Source: Nocardioides sp. zg-1230
GTDB taxonomy: Bacteria; Actinomycetota; Actinomycetes; Propionibacteriales; Nocardioidaceae
Assembly: GCF_013155335.1 (NCBI RefSeq)
Contig: NZ_JABJQZ010000008.1
Location: 186,001 to 250,000 of the forward strand
DNA: 64,000 bases
Direction: 5' to 3'
This document shows, piece by piece, positions 31,742 to 39,372 of this stretch. How positions within the stretch are numbered: the first letter of the stretch is position 1; each line of letters begins with the position of its first letter. Under the pieces are notes generated by a model. The model worked only from the letters and a program-made list of their open reading frames with translations, was not told the origin of the DNA and did no database searches. A program made the position numbers and the translations under genes.

Positions 31742-33357
31742 GGGCGCCCGCCTCCCGCGCGGGCGCCCATCGCCGCGGCGACCTCCTCGACGACCAGCCA
31801 CGGCGGTCCGAGGACCTTGGTGACCTGCGGGGCGAAGGACGGCGACTCGGCCAGCACCCGGCGCGGCGTGCCGCTGGACACGACCTCGCCCTCGGCCATC
31901 ACGACCACCTCGTCGGCCACGTGGGCGGCGAACTCGACGTCGTGCGTGGCCAGGAGGACGGCGTGGTCGTCGGCGGCGAGGTCGGCGACGATGCGCGCCA
32001 GCTCGGCCTTGCCGGCGTAGTCGAGGCCGCGGGTCGGCTCGTCGAGGAGCACCACCGGCGGTCGGGCGGTGAGCACGATCGAGAGCGCCAGGGCGAGTCG
32101 CTGCCCCTCGGACAGGTCGCGCGGGTGGATGGTCTCGTCGATGCCCGGGGCGAGCCGGTCGAGGAGGCCGCGGCAGGTCCCGGGCTCGATCTCGGCGCCG
32201 GCGTCGGCGGCGGCGCACTCCTCCGCGACGGTCTCGAGGTAGAGCAGGTCGGCGGCGGTCTGCGGCACGAGGCCCACGTGCGTACGCCGCTGGGCGGGCG
32301 CGAGGTCGGCCGGGTCGTCGCCCGCGACGTTCACCGTCCCGGAGCGCCGCTTGCCGGAGCCCTGCAGCGCCCAGATCAGGCTGGACTTGCCCGAGCCGTT
32401 GCGGCCCATGAGCACGGTGACCCGGCCCGAGGACAGGGTGAGGTCGACCTGACGGACGGCGACGTGCGAGCCGTGCACCACCGTCACCCCACGCGCGGCG
32501 AGCAGCGGTTCGGCCGCGAGGTCGGGCGTCGGCTCGGGCGGGGCGATCTCGGGCAACGAACGGGCCCGGCGGCGCGCGTCGCGCACGGTGAGGGGCAGCG
32601 GCTCCCAGCCGGCGAGACGGCCCAGCTCGACGAGCGGCGGAGCGACGGGCGAGTCGACGAGGACCGTGTGCGGGTCGTCCACCCGGATGCCGCCGTCACC
32701 GGTGACGAGGCAGATGCGGTCCGCGAACGGGACCACCCGCTCGAGCCGGTGCTCGGCGAGGAGCACCGTCAGTCCGAGGTCGTGGACCAGTCGGGTGATC
32801 GTGGCGAGCACGTCCTCGGCTGCAGTCGGGTCCAGTGCCGAGGTGGGCTCGTCGAGCACCAGCACGCGGGGGTGGGCGGTCAGCACCGCCCCGATCGCGA
32901 CCCGCTGCTGCTGCCCGCCGGAGAGGGTGCGTAGGTCGCGCGCCCGCAGGTCGGCGATGCCGAGCAGGTCGAGGGTCTCCTCGACCCGGCGCCGCATCGT
33001 CTCCGGGGCGGTCCCGAGCTGCTCCATGCCGTAGGCGAGCTCCTCCTCGACCGTGTCGGCGACGAACCCGGCCAGCGGGTCCTGTCCGACGTAGCCGACG
33101 AGGTGGGCGCGCTCGCGCGGCGGCTGGTCCACGATGCTCCGCCCGTCGAGCAGCACGTCGCCGGTGAGCACTCCGCCGGTGAAGCGCGGCACCAGCCCGG
33201 TGACGATGCCGAGGAGCGTGGACTTGCCGACACCCGTGCGACCGGAGACGAGCACGAGCTCCCCCTCGTCGAGGGAGAGGTCGACCCCGGCGAGCACCTG
33301 GTGCTCGTCGTAGCGGAAGCCGATGTCGCGCAGCGCGATCACGCCGTGCCCGCTCAT
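31738..33357 (-). CDS. ECF transporter ATPase with two fused ATP-binding domains
   Basis: The 539-residue protein is EcfA and EcfA' in one chain. Domain 1 has SGRTGVGKSTLLG (Walker A), LSGGQQQR (signature) and VLVLDEPTSALD (Walker B); domain 2 has MGRNGSGKSSLIW, LSEGQRLAL and VVLLDEPTRGLD. The glutamines QDP and QTA mark the Q-loops. The domains are joined by a Pro/Ala-rich linker (about 250-285). Fused ATPase pairs are known in actinobacterial ECF systems. It powers uptake through the T component, whose gene it overlaps (ATGA at 33354-33357). Confidence 0.95.
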   Translation of the reverse strand: MSGHGVIALRDIGFRYDEHQVLAGVDLSLDEGELVLVSGRTGVGKSTLLGIVTGLVPRFTGGVLTGDVLLDGRSIVDQPPRERAHLVGYVGQDPLAGFVADTVEEELAYGMEQLGTAPETMRRRVEETLDLLGIADLRARDLRTLSGGQQQRVAIGAVLTAHPRVLVLDEPTSALDPTAAEDVLATITRLVHDLGLTVLLAEHRLERVVPFADRICLVTGDGGIRVDDPHTVLVDSPVAPPLVELGRLAGWEPLPLTVRDARRRARSLPEIAPPEPTPDLAAEPLLAARGVTVVHGSHVAVRQVDLTLSSGRVTVLMGRNGSGKSSLIWALQGSGKRRSGTVNVAGDDPADLAPAQRRTHVGLVPQTAADLLYLETVAEECAAADAGAEIEPGTCRGLLDRLAPGIDETIHPRDLSEGQRLALALSIVLTARPPVVLLDEPTRGLDYAGKAELARIVADLAADDHAVLLATHDVEFAAHVADEVVVMAEGEVVSSGTPRRVLAESPSFAPQVTKVLGPPWLVVEEVAAAMGARAGGGRP

Positions 33358-34454
33358 GCGGCCACCTCCTGGCGGACCGGTGCGCTGGCGGGCACCGGCG
33401 TCGCGACGGCAGGCAGTGCGCCGAGCACGCCGAGCGCGAGGGCGAGGGGCGAGAGGTAGGGCATGACGTCGACACCCGGGTAGGCGACGATCGCCTGGGT
33501 GCGGCCGACGTACCAGCCGAGCACGGCGACCGCGACGCCGACGCCGACGGTGAAGAGCTCCGCACCGCGCCACGCATCAGGGCGGTAGCGGGTGCGCTGC
33601 ACCCGGCGGCCGGCGCTGACGAGCCCGACGACGGCCACCGAGACGCCGACGCCGAGCATGGGGAGCGCCAGCACCTGCGGGGCGGTCGGGTCGAGCCAGG
33701 CGTAGGTCCCGACGCAGATGCCGGTCAGGGCCAGGAGCAGCAGCGAGCCGGTCACCCACCGCTCCCGGACGGTCGCGCCGCCGGACCGGCCGTAGCCGCG
33801 GGTGTCCATCCCGGCGGCGAGCGACAGCGACCGCTCGAGCGCGTCCTCGAGGACGGGCACGAGGAAGCGGCGCAGGCGCCCGACGCCCGAGGTGGCGCCG
33901 CCGCGCAGTGCCTGGGCGGCACGGACCCGGCGGGCGCTGTCGGCGAGCTGCGGGAAGATCGTCACCGCGACGACGAGGGCGGTCCCGATCTCGTAGAGCG
34001 CCGGCGGCACCGAGGCGAGCAGGCGCTTGGGGTTGGCGAGGGAGTTCGCGGCCCCCACGCACAGGATGACCGCGGCGAGCCGCAGGCCGTCGTACAACCC
34101 GGCCAGCAGGGCCTCGCTGGTCACCGGCCCGAGCAGCCGGATGCCGGCCGCCCAGTCGGGCAGCGGGATCTCGGGCAGGTCGAGCAGCACGTGGCCGACC
34201 TCCTGGCCGCCGAAGATGATGCGGAAGACCACGCGGATGACCACCGTGAACGCGGCCAGCATGGCGTAGAGCCGGAACGACCGGCCGAAGGGGTGACCGG
34301 ACCGACGTGCCATCACCACCACCGTCGCCGACCCCATGATGAGGAGCAGCAACAGCGGGTTGGTGGTGAACGACGCCGCGGTGGCCAGCCCGATCGCCCA
34401 GGACCACCAGGCGATCGGGTGCAGGTCACGCGGCAGGGCCGCCGGTCCGGTCAC
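33354..34454 (-). CDS. ECF transporter T component (CbiQ-like)
   Basis: The 366-residue membrane scaffold couples the S component to the ATPases. It has about six to eight spans and the two coupling-helix Arg motifs of EcfT proteins, seen as AAQALRGGATSGVGRLRRF and AAGMDTRGYGRSGG around residues 190-235. The C-terminal 100 residues add further spans not present in small EcfT proteins. The start is GTG 34454, six bases after the stop of the DUF4430 gene, indicating tight coupling. Confidence 0.92.
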   Translation of the reverse strand: MTGPAALPRDLHPIAWWSWAIGLATAASFTTNPLLLLLIMGSATVVVMARRSGHPFGRSFRLYAMLAAFTVVIRVVFRIIFGGQEVGHVLLDLPEIPLPDWAAGIRLLGPVTSEALLAGLYDGLRLAAVILCVGAANSLANPKRLLASVPPALYEIGTALVVAVTIFPQLADSARRVRAAQALRGGATSGVGRLRRFLVPVLEDALERSLSLAAGMDTRGYGRSGGATVRERWVTGSLLLLALTGICVGTYAWLDPTAPQVLALPMLGVGVSVAVVGLVSAGRRVQRTRYRPDAWRGAELFTVGVGVAVAVLGWYVGRTQAIVAYPGVDVMPYLSPLALALGVLGALPAVATPVPASAPVRQEVAA

Positions 34455-34460
34455 GACGCG

Positions 34461-35600
34461 TCAGACCCCCCGTCTACGACGCGCGACGACCGCGCTGACC
34501 GCGATCGCGACCACGAGCAGCCCGAGCACGCCCCAGGTGAGGGCGGCCGGCACCCGGGCGGGGCTGTCCGCCTGCGGGTCGACCGCCTCGGAGGACGCGC
34601 TCGACGCTGAGTCCGCAGGAGACTCAGAGGTCGAACCGGAGGGGTCGCCCCCGGCACTGGACGGTGAGTCGCTGGGAGACCCATCGTCGTCCGAGCCCTT
34701 CTTGGAGCCCTTTCCGGCGCTGCTCTCCCGGTCGCCGTCGGCCCCGCCCGCGGCGGCTGCGCGCCGTGAGTCTCCAGGAGACTCACCGCCCACTGGCGAT
34801 TTTGACGGCTCGGCGGACGCCGAGGTGGAGGCGGATGCCGACGGGGACGACGAGGACGAGGGAGTCGACGGGCTGGACGATGGGCTGGAGGTCTGGCTGG
34901 ACCCTGAGCCACCCGAGCCGCTCCCGCCGGAGGGGGACGACGGGCTGCTGGGCTCGGAGCCGCTGCCCGACCCGCTGCCCGACCCGCCGGACCCGCTGCC
35001 CGACCCGCCGGACCCGGTGCCGCCCGAGCTGGGCGAGGCGGTCGGCGAGGTGGTCTGCGACGGGGATGAGGTCGCCGTCGGGGTGGGCGTCGGCGTCGGC
35101 GTGGCCGTCGTCTTCGTCACCGGCGGGGCGACGCTGGGCGGGACGCTCGTCGAGGTCGTGCGGTCCTGCTGCCACGACCACCCGACCGAACCGCCCGCCG
35201 GCACGGTGAGCGAGCCGACGCCGTAGGACGCGTAGGTCCACGACGCCTTCGACCCGTCGGCCCACCACAGCCCCCAGTAGGCGTTCGCGGGCGAGGTGTT
35301 GACGCACGGGTCGCTGGTCGGGACGCCGTTGACGCGGCACACGAACCCGGCCTGCCGGGTCGCGTAGGTGATGTCGACGCCGACCGAGGCGAAGATCGCC
35401 GCGGCGCTCTGGCCACCTCCGTCGGCGGCGCAGGCCGTGACCATGCTGCCGCCGAGCTCGCGGTAGTCGACGACGACGCTGACGCCGCCCGAGGACGCAC
35501 ACGTGGCGGCGCCGGCCGCCGGGGCCGACCCGAGGACGAACCCCGGGGCGGCCACCAGCAGCAGCGCGACGAGCACACGGCGCGCGGCGTAGGCCGTCAT
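34461..35600 (-). CDS. Membrane-anchored DUF4430 surface protein, predicted cobalamin-binding beta domain
   Basis: The 379-residue protein has four parts: a signal peptide (1-31), a DUF4430 domain (about 35-148; GVSVVVDYRELGGSM, ANAYWGLWWADGSKASWTYASYG, TVPAGGSVGWSW), a Ser/Gly/Pro/Thr-rich linker of about 200 residues, and a C-terminal transmembrane helix with RRRR (350-379). DUF4430 includes the C-terminal beta domain of intrinsic factor and transcobalamin, which closes over B12. Four Cys (34, 57, 88, 99) could make two disulfides. The linker is long enough to cross the peptidoglycan. ATG 35600 overlaps the stop of the barrel gene. The linker DNA contains three TGAGTC-N7-GACTCA-type repeats. 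Confidence 0.85.
   Translation of the reverse strand: MTAYAARRVLVALLLVAAPGFVLGSAPAAGAATCASSGGVSVVVDYRELGGSMVTACAADGGGQSAAAIFASVGVDITYATRQAGFVCRVNGVPTSDPCVNTSPANAYWGLWWADGSKASWTYASYGVGSLTVPAGGSVGWSWQQDRTTSTSVPPSVAPPVTKTTATPTPTPTPTATSSPSQTTSPTASPSSGGTGSGGSGSGSGGSGSGSGSGSEPSSPSSPSGGSGSGGSGSSQTSSPSSSPSTPSSSSSPSASASTSASAEPSKSPVGGESPGDSRRAAAAGGADGDRESSAGKGSKKGSDDDGSPSDSPSSAGGDPSGSTSESPADSASSASSEAVDPQADSPARVPAALTWGVLGLLVVAIAVSAVVARRRRGV
34608..34785. repeat. Cluster of TGAGTC-N7-GACTCA-type palindromes inside the DUF4430 linker
   Basis: Three copies lie within 178 bases: 34608-34626 (TGAGTCCGCAGGAGACTCA), a weaker one at 34665-34683, and a perfect one at 34767-34785 identical to 12955-12973. On the coding strand they encode ESPADS, SPSDS and ESPGDS, so each is kept in frame. 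Confidence 0.65.
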
Positions 35601-37531
35601 CGCAGGGTCACCCGCGTCGAGCCGGAGCGCAGGTCCGGGAACTGGCCGACGGCGCGCACCCGCACCTTCGCCCGGCCGTCCGGCAGCGCGACGCGCGTGA
35701 GGAAGCGGCCCTTGCTGTTCGCGCGGCCCTTGGCGAGCACGCGGCCGGCGACGACGAGTCGCACCTTCTCGCCCGCGACGAGACGCCGGACCAGCACACG
35801 CGTGCGGGGACCGTCGCTGGCGAGCGCGGAGACCTTCAGCCTGCGCTTGCCCAGCACCCGGGTGCCGTCGGCGACCTGGCCGTCAGAGCCAAGCAGCACG
35901 TAGGCCGCGGTCGTCGTCGCCTTCGGCAGGGTGACCGTGCGGGTCAGCGCACCGTCGGAACCCGCCACGATCGTGGTGTCGGCGAGGCCGGGGCCGCGCA
36001 GCACGAACCGTGCACCGGGGGCAGCGCCGATGACCTCGAGGGCGACCTTGCTACCGGCCTTGCGGAAGCCGGCCGGGCCGACGAGGCGCACGCCCACGAC
36101 CGAGCCGCGCGCGGCGTCGGGCTGGGCAGCCTGTGCGGGCTGTGCGGGCTGTGCGGGCTGGGCCGCGGAGCGGACGGCGACGGTGTGGGTGGTCGCGCCG
36201 TCGTGGCCGGTCAGGGTGTACGTCGCGGGCCCGGCTGCAGCGGGAAGCGTGACCGGGGCCTCGAGGACGCGGTCGGCGCCGACGACGACCGTGCGGCTGC
36301 CGTCGATGCCGGGACCGGTGAGGCAGAAGCGGTCGCCCACGGTGCCGCCGGTCGCGGACAGGGTCGCGGTGCTTCCGGGCTCGCTGCCGGTGGAGGTCAC
36401 CGCGAGCGCCGTCGCCGAGCCGCGGGCGTGGGTGAGGCCGGCGACCGCCTGCACGGTCGCGCGCCACCACTGGTCGCGGGCCGCGCCGATGCCGTTGGCG
36501 GAGGCACTGTCCATCGCCCCCCGGTCGTAGGCGAGGGCGCCCTCCTCGCCGGCGAGCGGCGAGGTCGAGGGCTGGGGCCCGACCTGGAGGGAGGAGACCC
36601 ACTCGGCGGCGCGGCCGGCCTGCTCGCAGGTCCCGGCGGCGGCGAGCGCGCTGGCCGCGAGCCCGGTGCTGTTGGTGTTGGGGTCCGGGGTGAAGGGGCT
36701 GCCGACGAAGGAGCCGTCGGCCTTCTGGGTCGCGCCGAGCCAGGCGACCGCCCGGGCGAGCGCGGCGTCCACGGCAGCGGAGCGCGGCGTGGTCGCAGCG
36801 AGCTGGTTGACGACGTACGCCGTCGTGTCGGTGTCGGTCGGGTCGGTCCCCTCGACGCACGACTGGCCCGCCGCGGACGCGTCGGCGGTGAAGAAGGTGC
36901 GGAAGTATCCGGAGGAGCACTGCTGCTCGAGCAGGAAGCCGGTCGCCGCGGCGGCCTTGTCGGACCCGGCCACCGACAGCCCGCGCACGGCGAGCGCCTG
37001 GCTGAAGGTGTTGGCGTAGTCGTCCCACCCGGGGGCAGGCGAGTAGTTGACGACGCGTCCGGCGCTGGGGCCCGAGGCCGTCACGGTCTTCTCCACCTCG
37101 GCGACGAGGTCGTACCCGCCGTAGGTCCGCGGATCGGCGCCGGAGACCTGCGCGAAGACGAGCGACTTGGCGAGCTCGCCCGCGAGGCGGAAGCTCGGGT
37201 CGCCGTACTGACCACCGGTGACGTACTCCTCGACGCGGCTCGAGAGCGACGAGCGGATCTGGCGGACCATGGCCTGGTCGCCGCCGACCTCGTCCATGCT
37301 CAGGCCGATGTCCATCGTCATGCCGAGGTCGTCGAAGTCGTAGGTGTCGTTGTGGATGACGCCGTTGGTGAGCTGGGTGGCGAGCCACCCGGTGCCAGCG
37401 CGCGCGGCGCTCGTGGCCGGCGCGTCCGTGGCAGCGCTTGCCGCGGGGGCGAGCAGGGGCTGGCCGAGCGCGGTGGCGGCGACGGTGAGAGCGAGGCCCG
37501 ACAGGGCGGTCCTCGACGCGGAGAGCTTCAT
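35597..37531 (-). CDS. Secreted alpha/alpha-barrel protein, predicted cobalamin-binding alpha domain
   Basis: The 644-residue protein has a signal peptide (1-35), an alpha/alpha-toroid region to about 395 and a C-terminal part of two beta-rich Ig-like segments. The toroid is seen as repeats of the T-x2-A-x3-L type: DTDTTAYVVNQLAAT, PNTNSTGLAASALAAAG, TQKADGSF. Intrinsic factor and transcobalamin use this fold for their N-terminal domain. The cyclase DxDD and prenyltransferase zinc residues are absent, so a terpene-cyclase function is unlikely. It is the first gene after the cobalamin riboswitch. The ATG at 37531 follows GGAAGGAACC. Confidence 0.85.
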   Translation of the reverse strand: MKLSASRTALSGLALTVAATALGQPLLAPAASAATDAPATSAARAGTGWLATQLTNGVIHNDTYDFDDLGMTMDIGLSMDEVGGDQAMVRQIRSSLSSRVEEYVTGGQYGDPSFRLAGELAKSLVFAQVSGADPRTYGGYDLVAEVEKTVTASGPSAGRVVNYSPAPGWDDYANTFSQALAVRGLSVAGSDKAAAATGFLLEQQCSSGYFRTFFTADASAAGQSCVEGTDPTDTDTTAYVVNQLAATTPRSAAVDAALARAVAWLGATQKADGSFVGSPFTPDPNTNSTGLAASALAAAGTCEQAGRAAEWVSSLQVGPQPSTSPLAGEEGALAYDRGAMDSASANGIGAARDQWWRATVQAVAGLTHARGSATALAVTSTGSEPGSTATLSATGGTVGDRFCLTGPGIDGSRTVVVGADRVLEAPVTLPAAAGPATYTLTGHDGATTHTVAVRSAAQPAQPAQPAQAAQPDAARGSVVGVRLVGPAGFRKAGSKVALEVIGAAPGARFVLRGPGLADTTIVAGSDGALTRTVTLPKATTTAAYVLLGSDGQVADGTRVLGKRRLKVSALASDGPRTRVLVRRLVAGEKVRLVVAGRVLAKGRANSKGRFLTRVALPDGRAKVRVRAVGQFPDLRSGSTRVTLR

Positions 37532-37536
37532 GGTTC

Positions 37537-37563
37537 CTTCCCTCGCTGCAACAACGAGGGAAG
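37537..37563 (-). promoter_or_regulatory. Ribosome-site-sequestering hairpin of the cobalamin riboswitch
   Basis: On the transcript CTTCCCTCG (37563-37555) pairs perfectly with CGAGGGAAG (37545-37537) over a nine-base loop. The 3' arm is the ribosome site of the barrel gene (GGAAGGAACC then ATG 37531). Closing the hairpin should block translation, so the switch probably works at translation. No U-run terminator is present. Confidence 0.8.
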
Positions 37564-37617
37564 CGGCATGCACCGGTCCGCCCCCGCTGCATTCCTCGAC
37601 AGCGATGGTGATCAAGA

Positions 37618-37742
37618 CGCGTCGAGGCAGGTGTTCCGGCTCGCACGGGATCGCTCCCGTGCCCACGGTTGCGGGTCAGCGCCGGTTTCGGACCGGCTTT
37701 CCCCAGCTCGGGCGTGTGTGGTGCCGACCCGGTCGGGTGCGG
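37618..37742 (-). promoter_or_regulatory. Cobalamin riboswitch aptamer
   Basis: The transcribed strand carries the cobalamin-aptamer core in order: GGTCGGCACC (37729-37720), GGGGAAAGCCGGTC...GAAACCGGC (37704-37681), GCTGACCCGCAACCGT (37680-37665), a variable stem GCACGGG...CCCGTGC (37662-37643) and the B12-box part GAGCCGGAACACCTGCC (37642-37626). These match the actinobacterial consensus closely. It senses adenosyl- or methylcobalamin and should shut down the five-gene operon when B12 is plentiful. The 3' end is linked to the hairpin at 37537-37563. Confidence 0.93.
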
Positions 37743-37749
37743 CGTGCGC

Positions 37750-37755
37750 AGCCTA
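37750..37755 (-). promoter_or_regulatory. Candidate -10 element of the cobalamin operon
   Basis: TAGGCT on the minus strand lies just before the aptamer start and after the upstream gene's hairpin, which is where the promoter should be. The -35 region about 17 bases further up (TGCGTT) is weak, so the call rests mainly on position. Confidence 0.45.
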
Positions 37756-37779
37756 ACCCCGTCCGGAGTCCGAACGCAC

Positions 37780-37811
37780 GTCGGCCCGGCGTCGCGAGAC
37801 GCCGGGCCGAC
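37780..37811 (-). terminator. Strong hairpin terminating the upstream barrel-paralogue gene
   Basis: GTCGGCCCGGCGTC (37780-37793) and GACGCCGGGCCGAC (37798-37811) form a 14-pair perfect stem with a four-base loop. It starts 28 bases past the stop of the 469-residue gene. There is no U-run, which is common for actinobacterial terminators. It separates the paralogue from the riboswitch operon. Confidence 0.8.
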
Positions 37812-37838
37812 CGTGGTGTGACGGGTGGAGCTGGTGGA

Positions 37839-39248
37839 TCAGTTGCGGACCCGGATCCACGTACGCGCCTCGTCGTCCGAGGTCTTCACGAGACCCACAC
37901 GACGCTGGTTGCCGGTCGGCAGGCGGAGCTTGCGCACGATCTTGGTGCCCTTCGTCTTGCCCTTGACGCGAAGGAAGTCACCCTTGACCTGCATGCAGGC
38001 GCTCTCGCCGGGCGCCAGCCCGTAGACGCGGAACTGGACGCGCTCGCCGGCACGGGCCTGCTTGCGCACGGACTCGATGCGGAACCTGTCCTTGCTCGCC
38101 GGGGCGAACTGCAGGCCGAGGATCGCCTGGGCGGTGGCACGGCGCCACTCGTCGCGACCCTCGGCAGGGATGCCGGTGGCCTTGCTTGCCTTGGACCGGT
38201 CCTTGCGGAAGGCGACGGCACCGGTGTCCTTGGTCAGCGCCGTACGGCACTTGTACTTGTCGACGGGCTGGTTCTTGCGGACCCAGAGCGCCGCCTTCTG
38301 CGCTGCGTCGGACTGGCGCATCAGGCCGAGGGCGTAGCCACCGAGGGCGGTGGTGTTGGTGTTGATCTGCGCGTCGGCGCCAGAGCTGCGGATGGCACCG
38401 CTGTTGCGCTGCCGGTCGACCAGCCAGGCGCTGGCCTTGTCGAGGGCGGCCTTGACCGCCGGAGAGTTGTCGTGCGACTCGATCAGGTTGATCATCGCGA
38501 GCGCGGTGGCGTCCGGGTCGAGCTCGCTGCCGGGCGCGCCCTCGGTGCACGACTGGTTGGGGACGTTGGCCTTCTCGAAGTTGAGTCGGAAGTAGCCCGA
38601 CGCGCACTGCTGCTTCAGCAGGAAGTCGCGTGCCGCGCCCGCCTCGGTCGACCGGGCGAGTGACAGCTCACGCACGGCGTAGGACTGCCCCACGACGTTG
38701 GCGTAGTTGCCGAACTCCGACTTGTCGAAGATCCGGCCGGCGATGGCCGCGGCCTGCGGCTCGGCGGCCGGGTCCGCCGGCACGTCGGCCGTGCGCTGCT
38801 CGAGGCGCGCCAGCAGGTTCTTGCCGCCGTAGTCGATCGGGTTCTCGCCCGCGGCGCGGATGAACGCGGCGGCCTTGCCGAGCGCCCCGGCGTACGACTC
38901 CTTGGTGCCGTCGCCGACGTACTCGTCGACGCGCGGCTTGAACGCGGCGTTGATCGCCGCGACGCCGGCCTCGTGACCCGGGACGCTGTGCAGCGCGAGG
39001 CCGGTGTCGAGAGTCAGCCCGTAGTCGGGTCCGTTCGAGCCGACCATCAGCCCGTTGGCAAGCTCGTCGGTGATCCAGTCGGCCGCGACGTTGGATGGCG
39101 TGCTGTCGGTCTTCACGCCTGCCTTGGCAGCCCGGAGGGCGGACGAGACGTCCGCCGTGGCCGGCGGAGCGGCGAGCACTCCGGCGCCCAGGGCGACGGT
39201 CGACAGGACGACCGCTGCTGATCGGATGGGTCGAATGCGATGGTGCAT
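37839..39248 (-). CDS. Secreted alpha/alpha-barrel paralogue of the cobalamin-operon barrel protein
   Basis: The 469-residue protein has a signal peptide (1-32) and an alpha/alpha-toroid region to about 395, closely following the 644-residue protein: YGLTLDTGLALHS, FLLKQQCASGYFRLNF, ELDPDATALAMINLIESH, INTNTTALGGYALGLM, GRDEWRRATAQAILGLQ. A single beta domain ends the protein (FRIESVRKQARAGERVQFRV...). It has no cyclase DxDD. No riboswitch precedes it; ATG 39248 follows GGAAAGGAAG. Its hairpin at 37780-37811 ends the transcript, so it is regulated apart from the operon. It lies 124 bases after gatB on the same strand. Confidence 0.75.
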   Translation of the reverse strand: MHHRIRPIRSAAVVLSTVALGAGVLAAPPATADVSSALRAAKAGVKTDSTPSNVAADWITDELANGLMVGSNGPDYGLTLDTGLALHSVPGHEAGVAAINAAFKPRVDEYVGDGTKESYAGALGKAAAFIRAAGENPIDYGGKNLLARLEQRTADVPADPAAEPQAAAIAGRIFDKSEFGNYANVVGQSYAVRELSLARSTEAGAARDFLLKQQCASGYFRLNFEKANVPNQSCTEGAPGSELDPDATALAMINLIESHDNSPAVKAALDKASAWLVDRQRNSGAIRSSGADAQINTNTTALGGYALGLMRQSDAAQKAALWVRKNQPVDKYKCRTALTKDTGAVAFRKDRSKASKATGIPAEGRDEWRRATAQAILGLQFAPASKDRFRIESVRKQARAGERVQFRVYGLAPGESACMQVKGDFLRVKGKTKGTKIVRKLRLPTGNQRRVGLVKTSDDEARTWIRVRN

Positions 39249-39372
39249 GACTTCCTTTCCACTCGCCGAGGCCGTCCGGACCGCATGATGCGGCCGACCA
39301 CGTCCCCCGATGCTGCGAGCGTCTTGGTTGGCGATGTGACCAGTGGGACTCGCCAGCACACTAACAAGTTGT

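Noticed and set aside
35597..39248. Terpene cyclase or prenyltransferase role for the two barrel proteins
   Set aside because: The repeats fit an alpha/alpha-toroid, but the DxDD acid motif and the zinc ligands of prenyltransferases are missing, both proteins are secreted, and the first is under a cobalamin riboswitch.
39249..39372. A second cobalamin riboswitch upstream of the barrel paralogue
   Set aside because: The 124 bases are shorter than a full aptamer and contain none of the conserved blocks found at 37626-37729.
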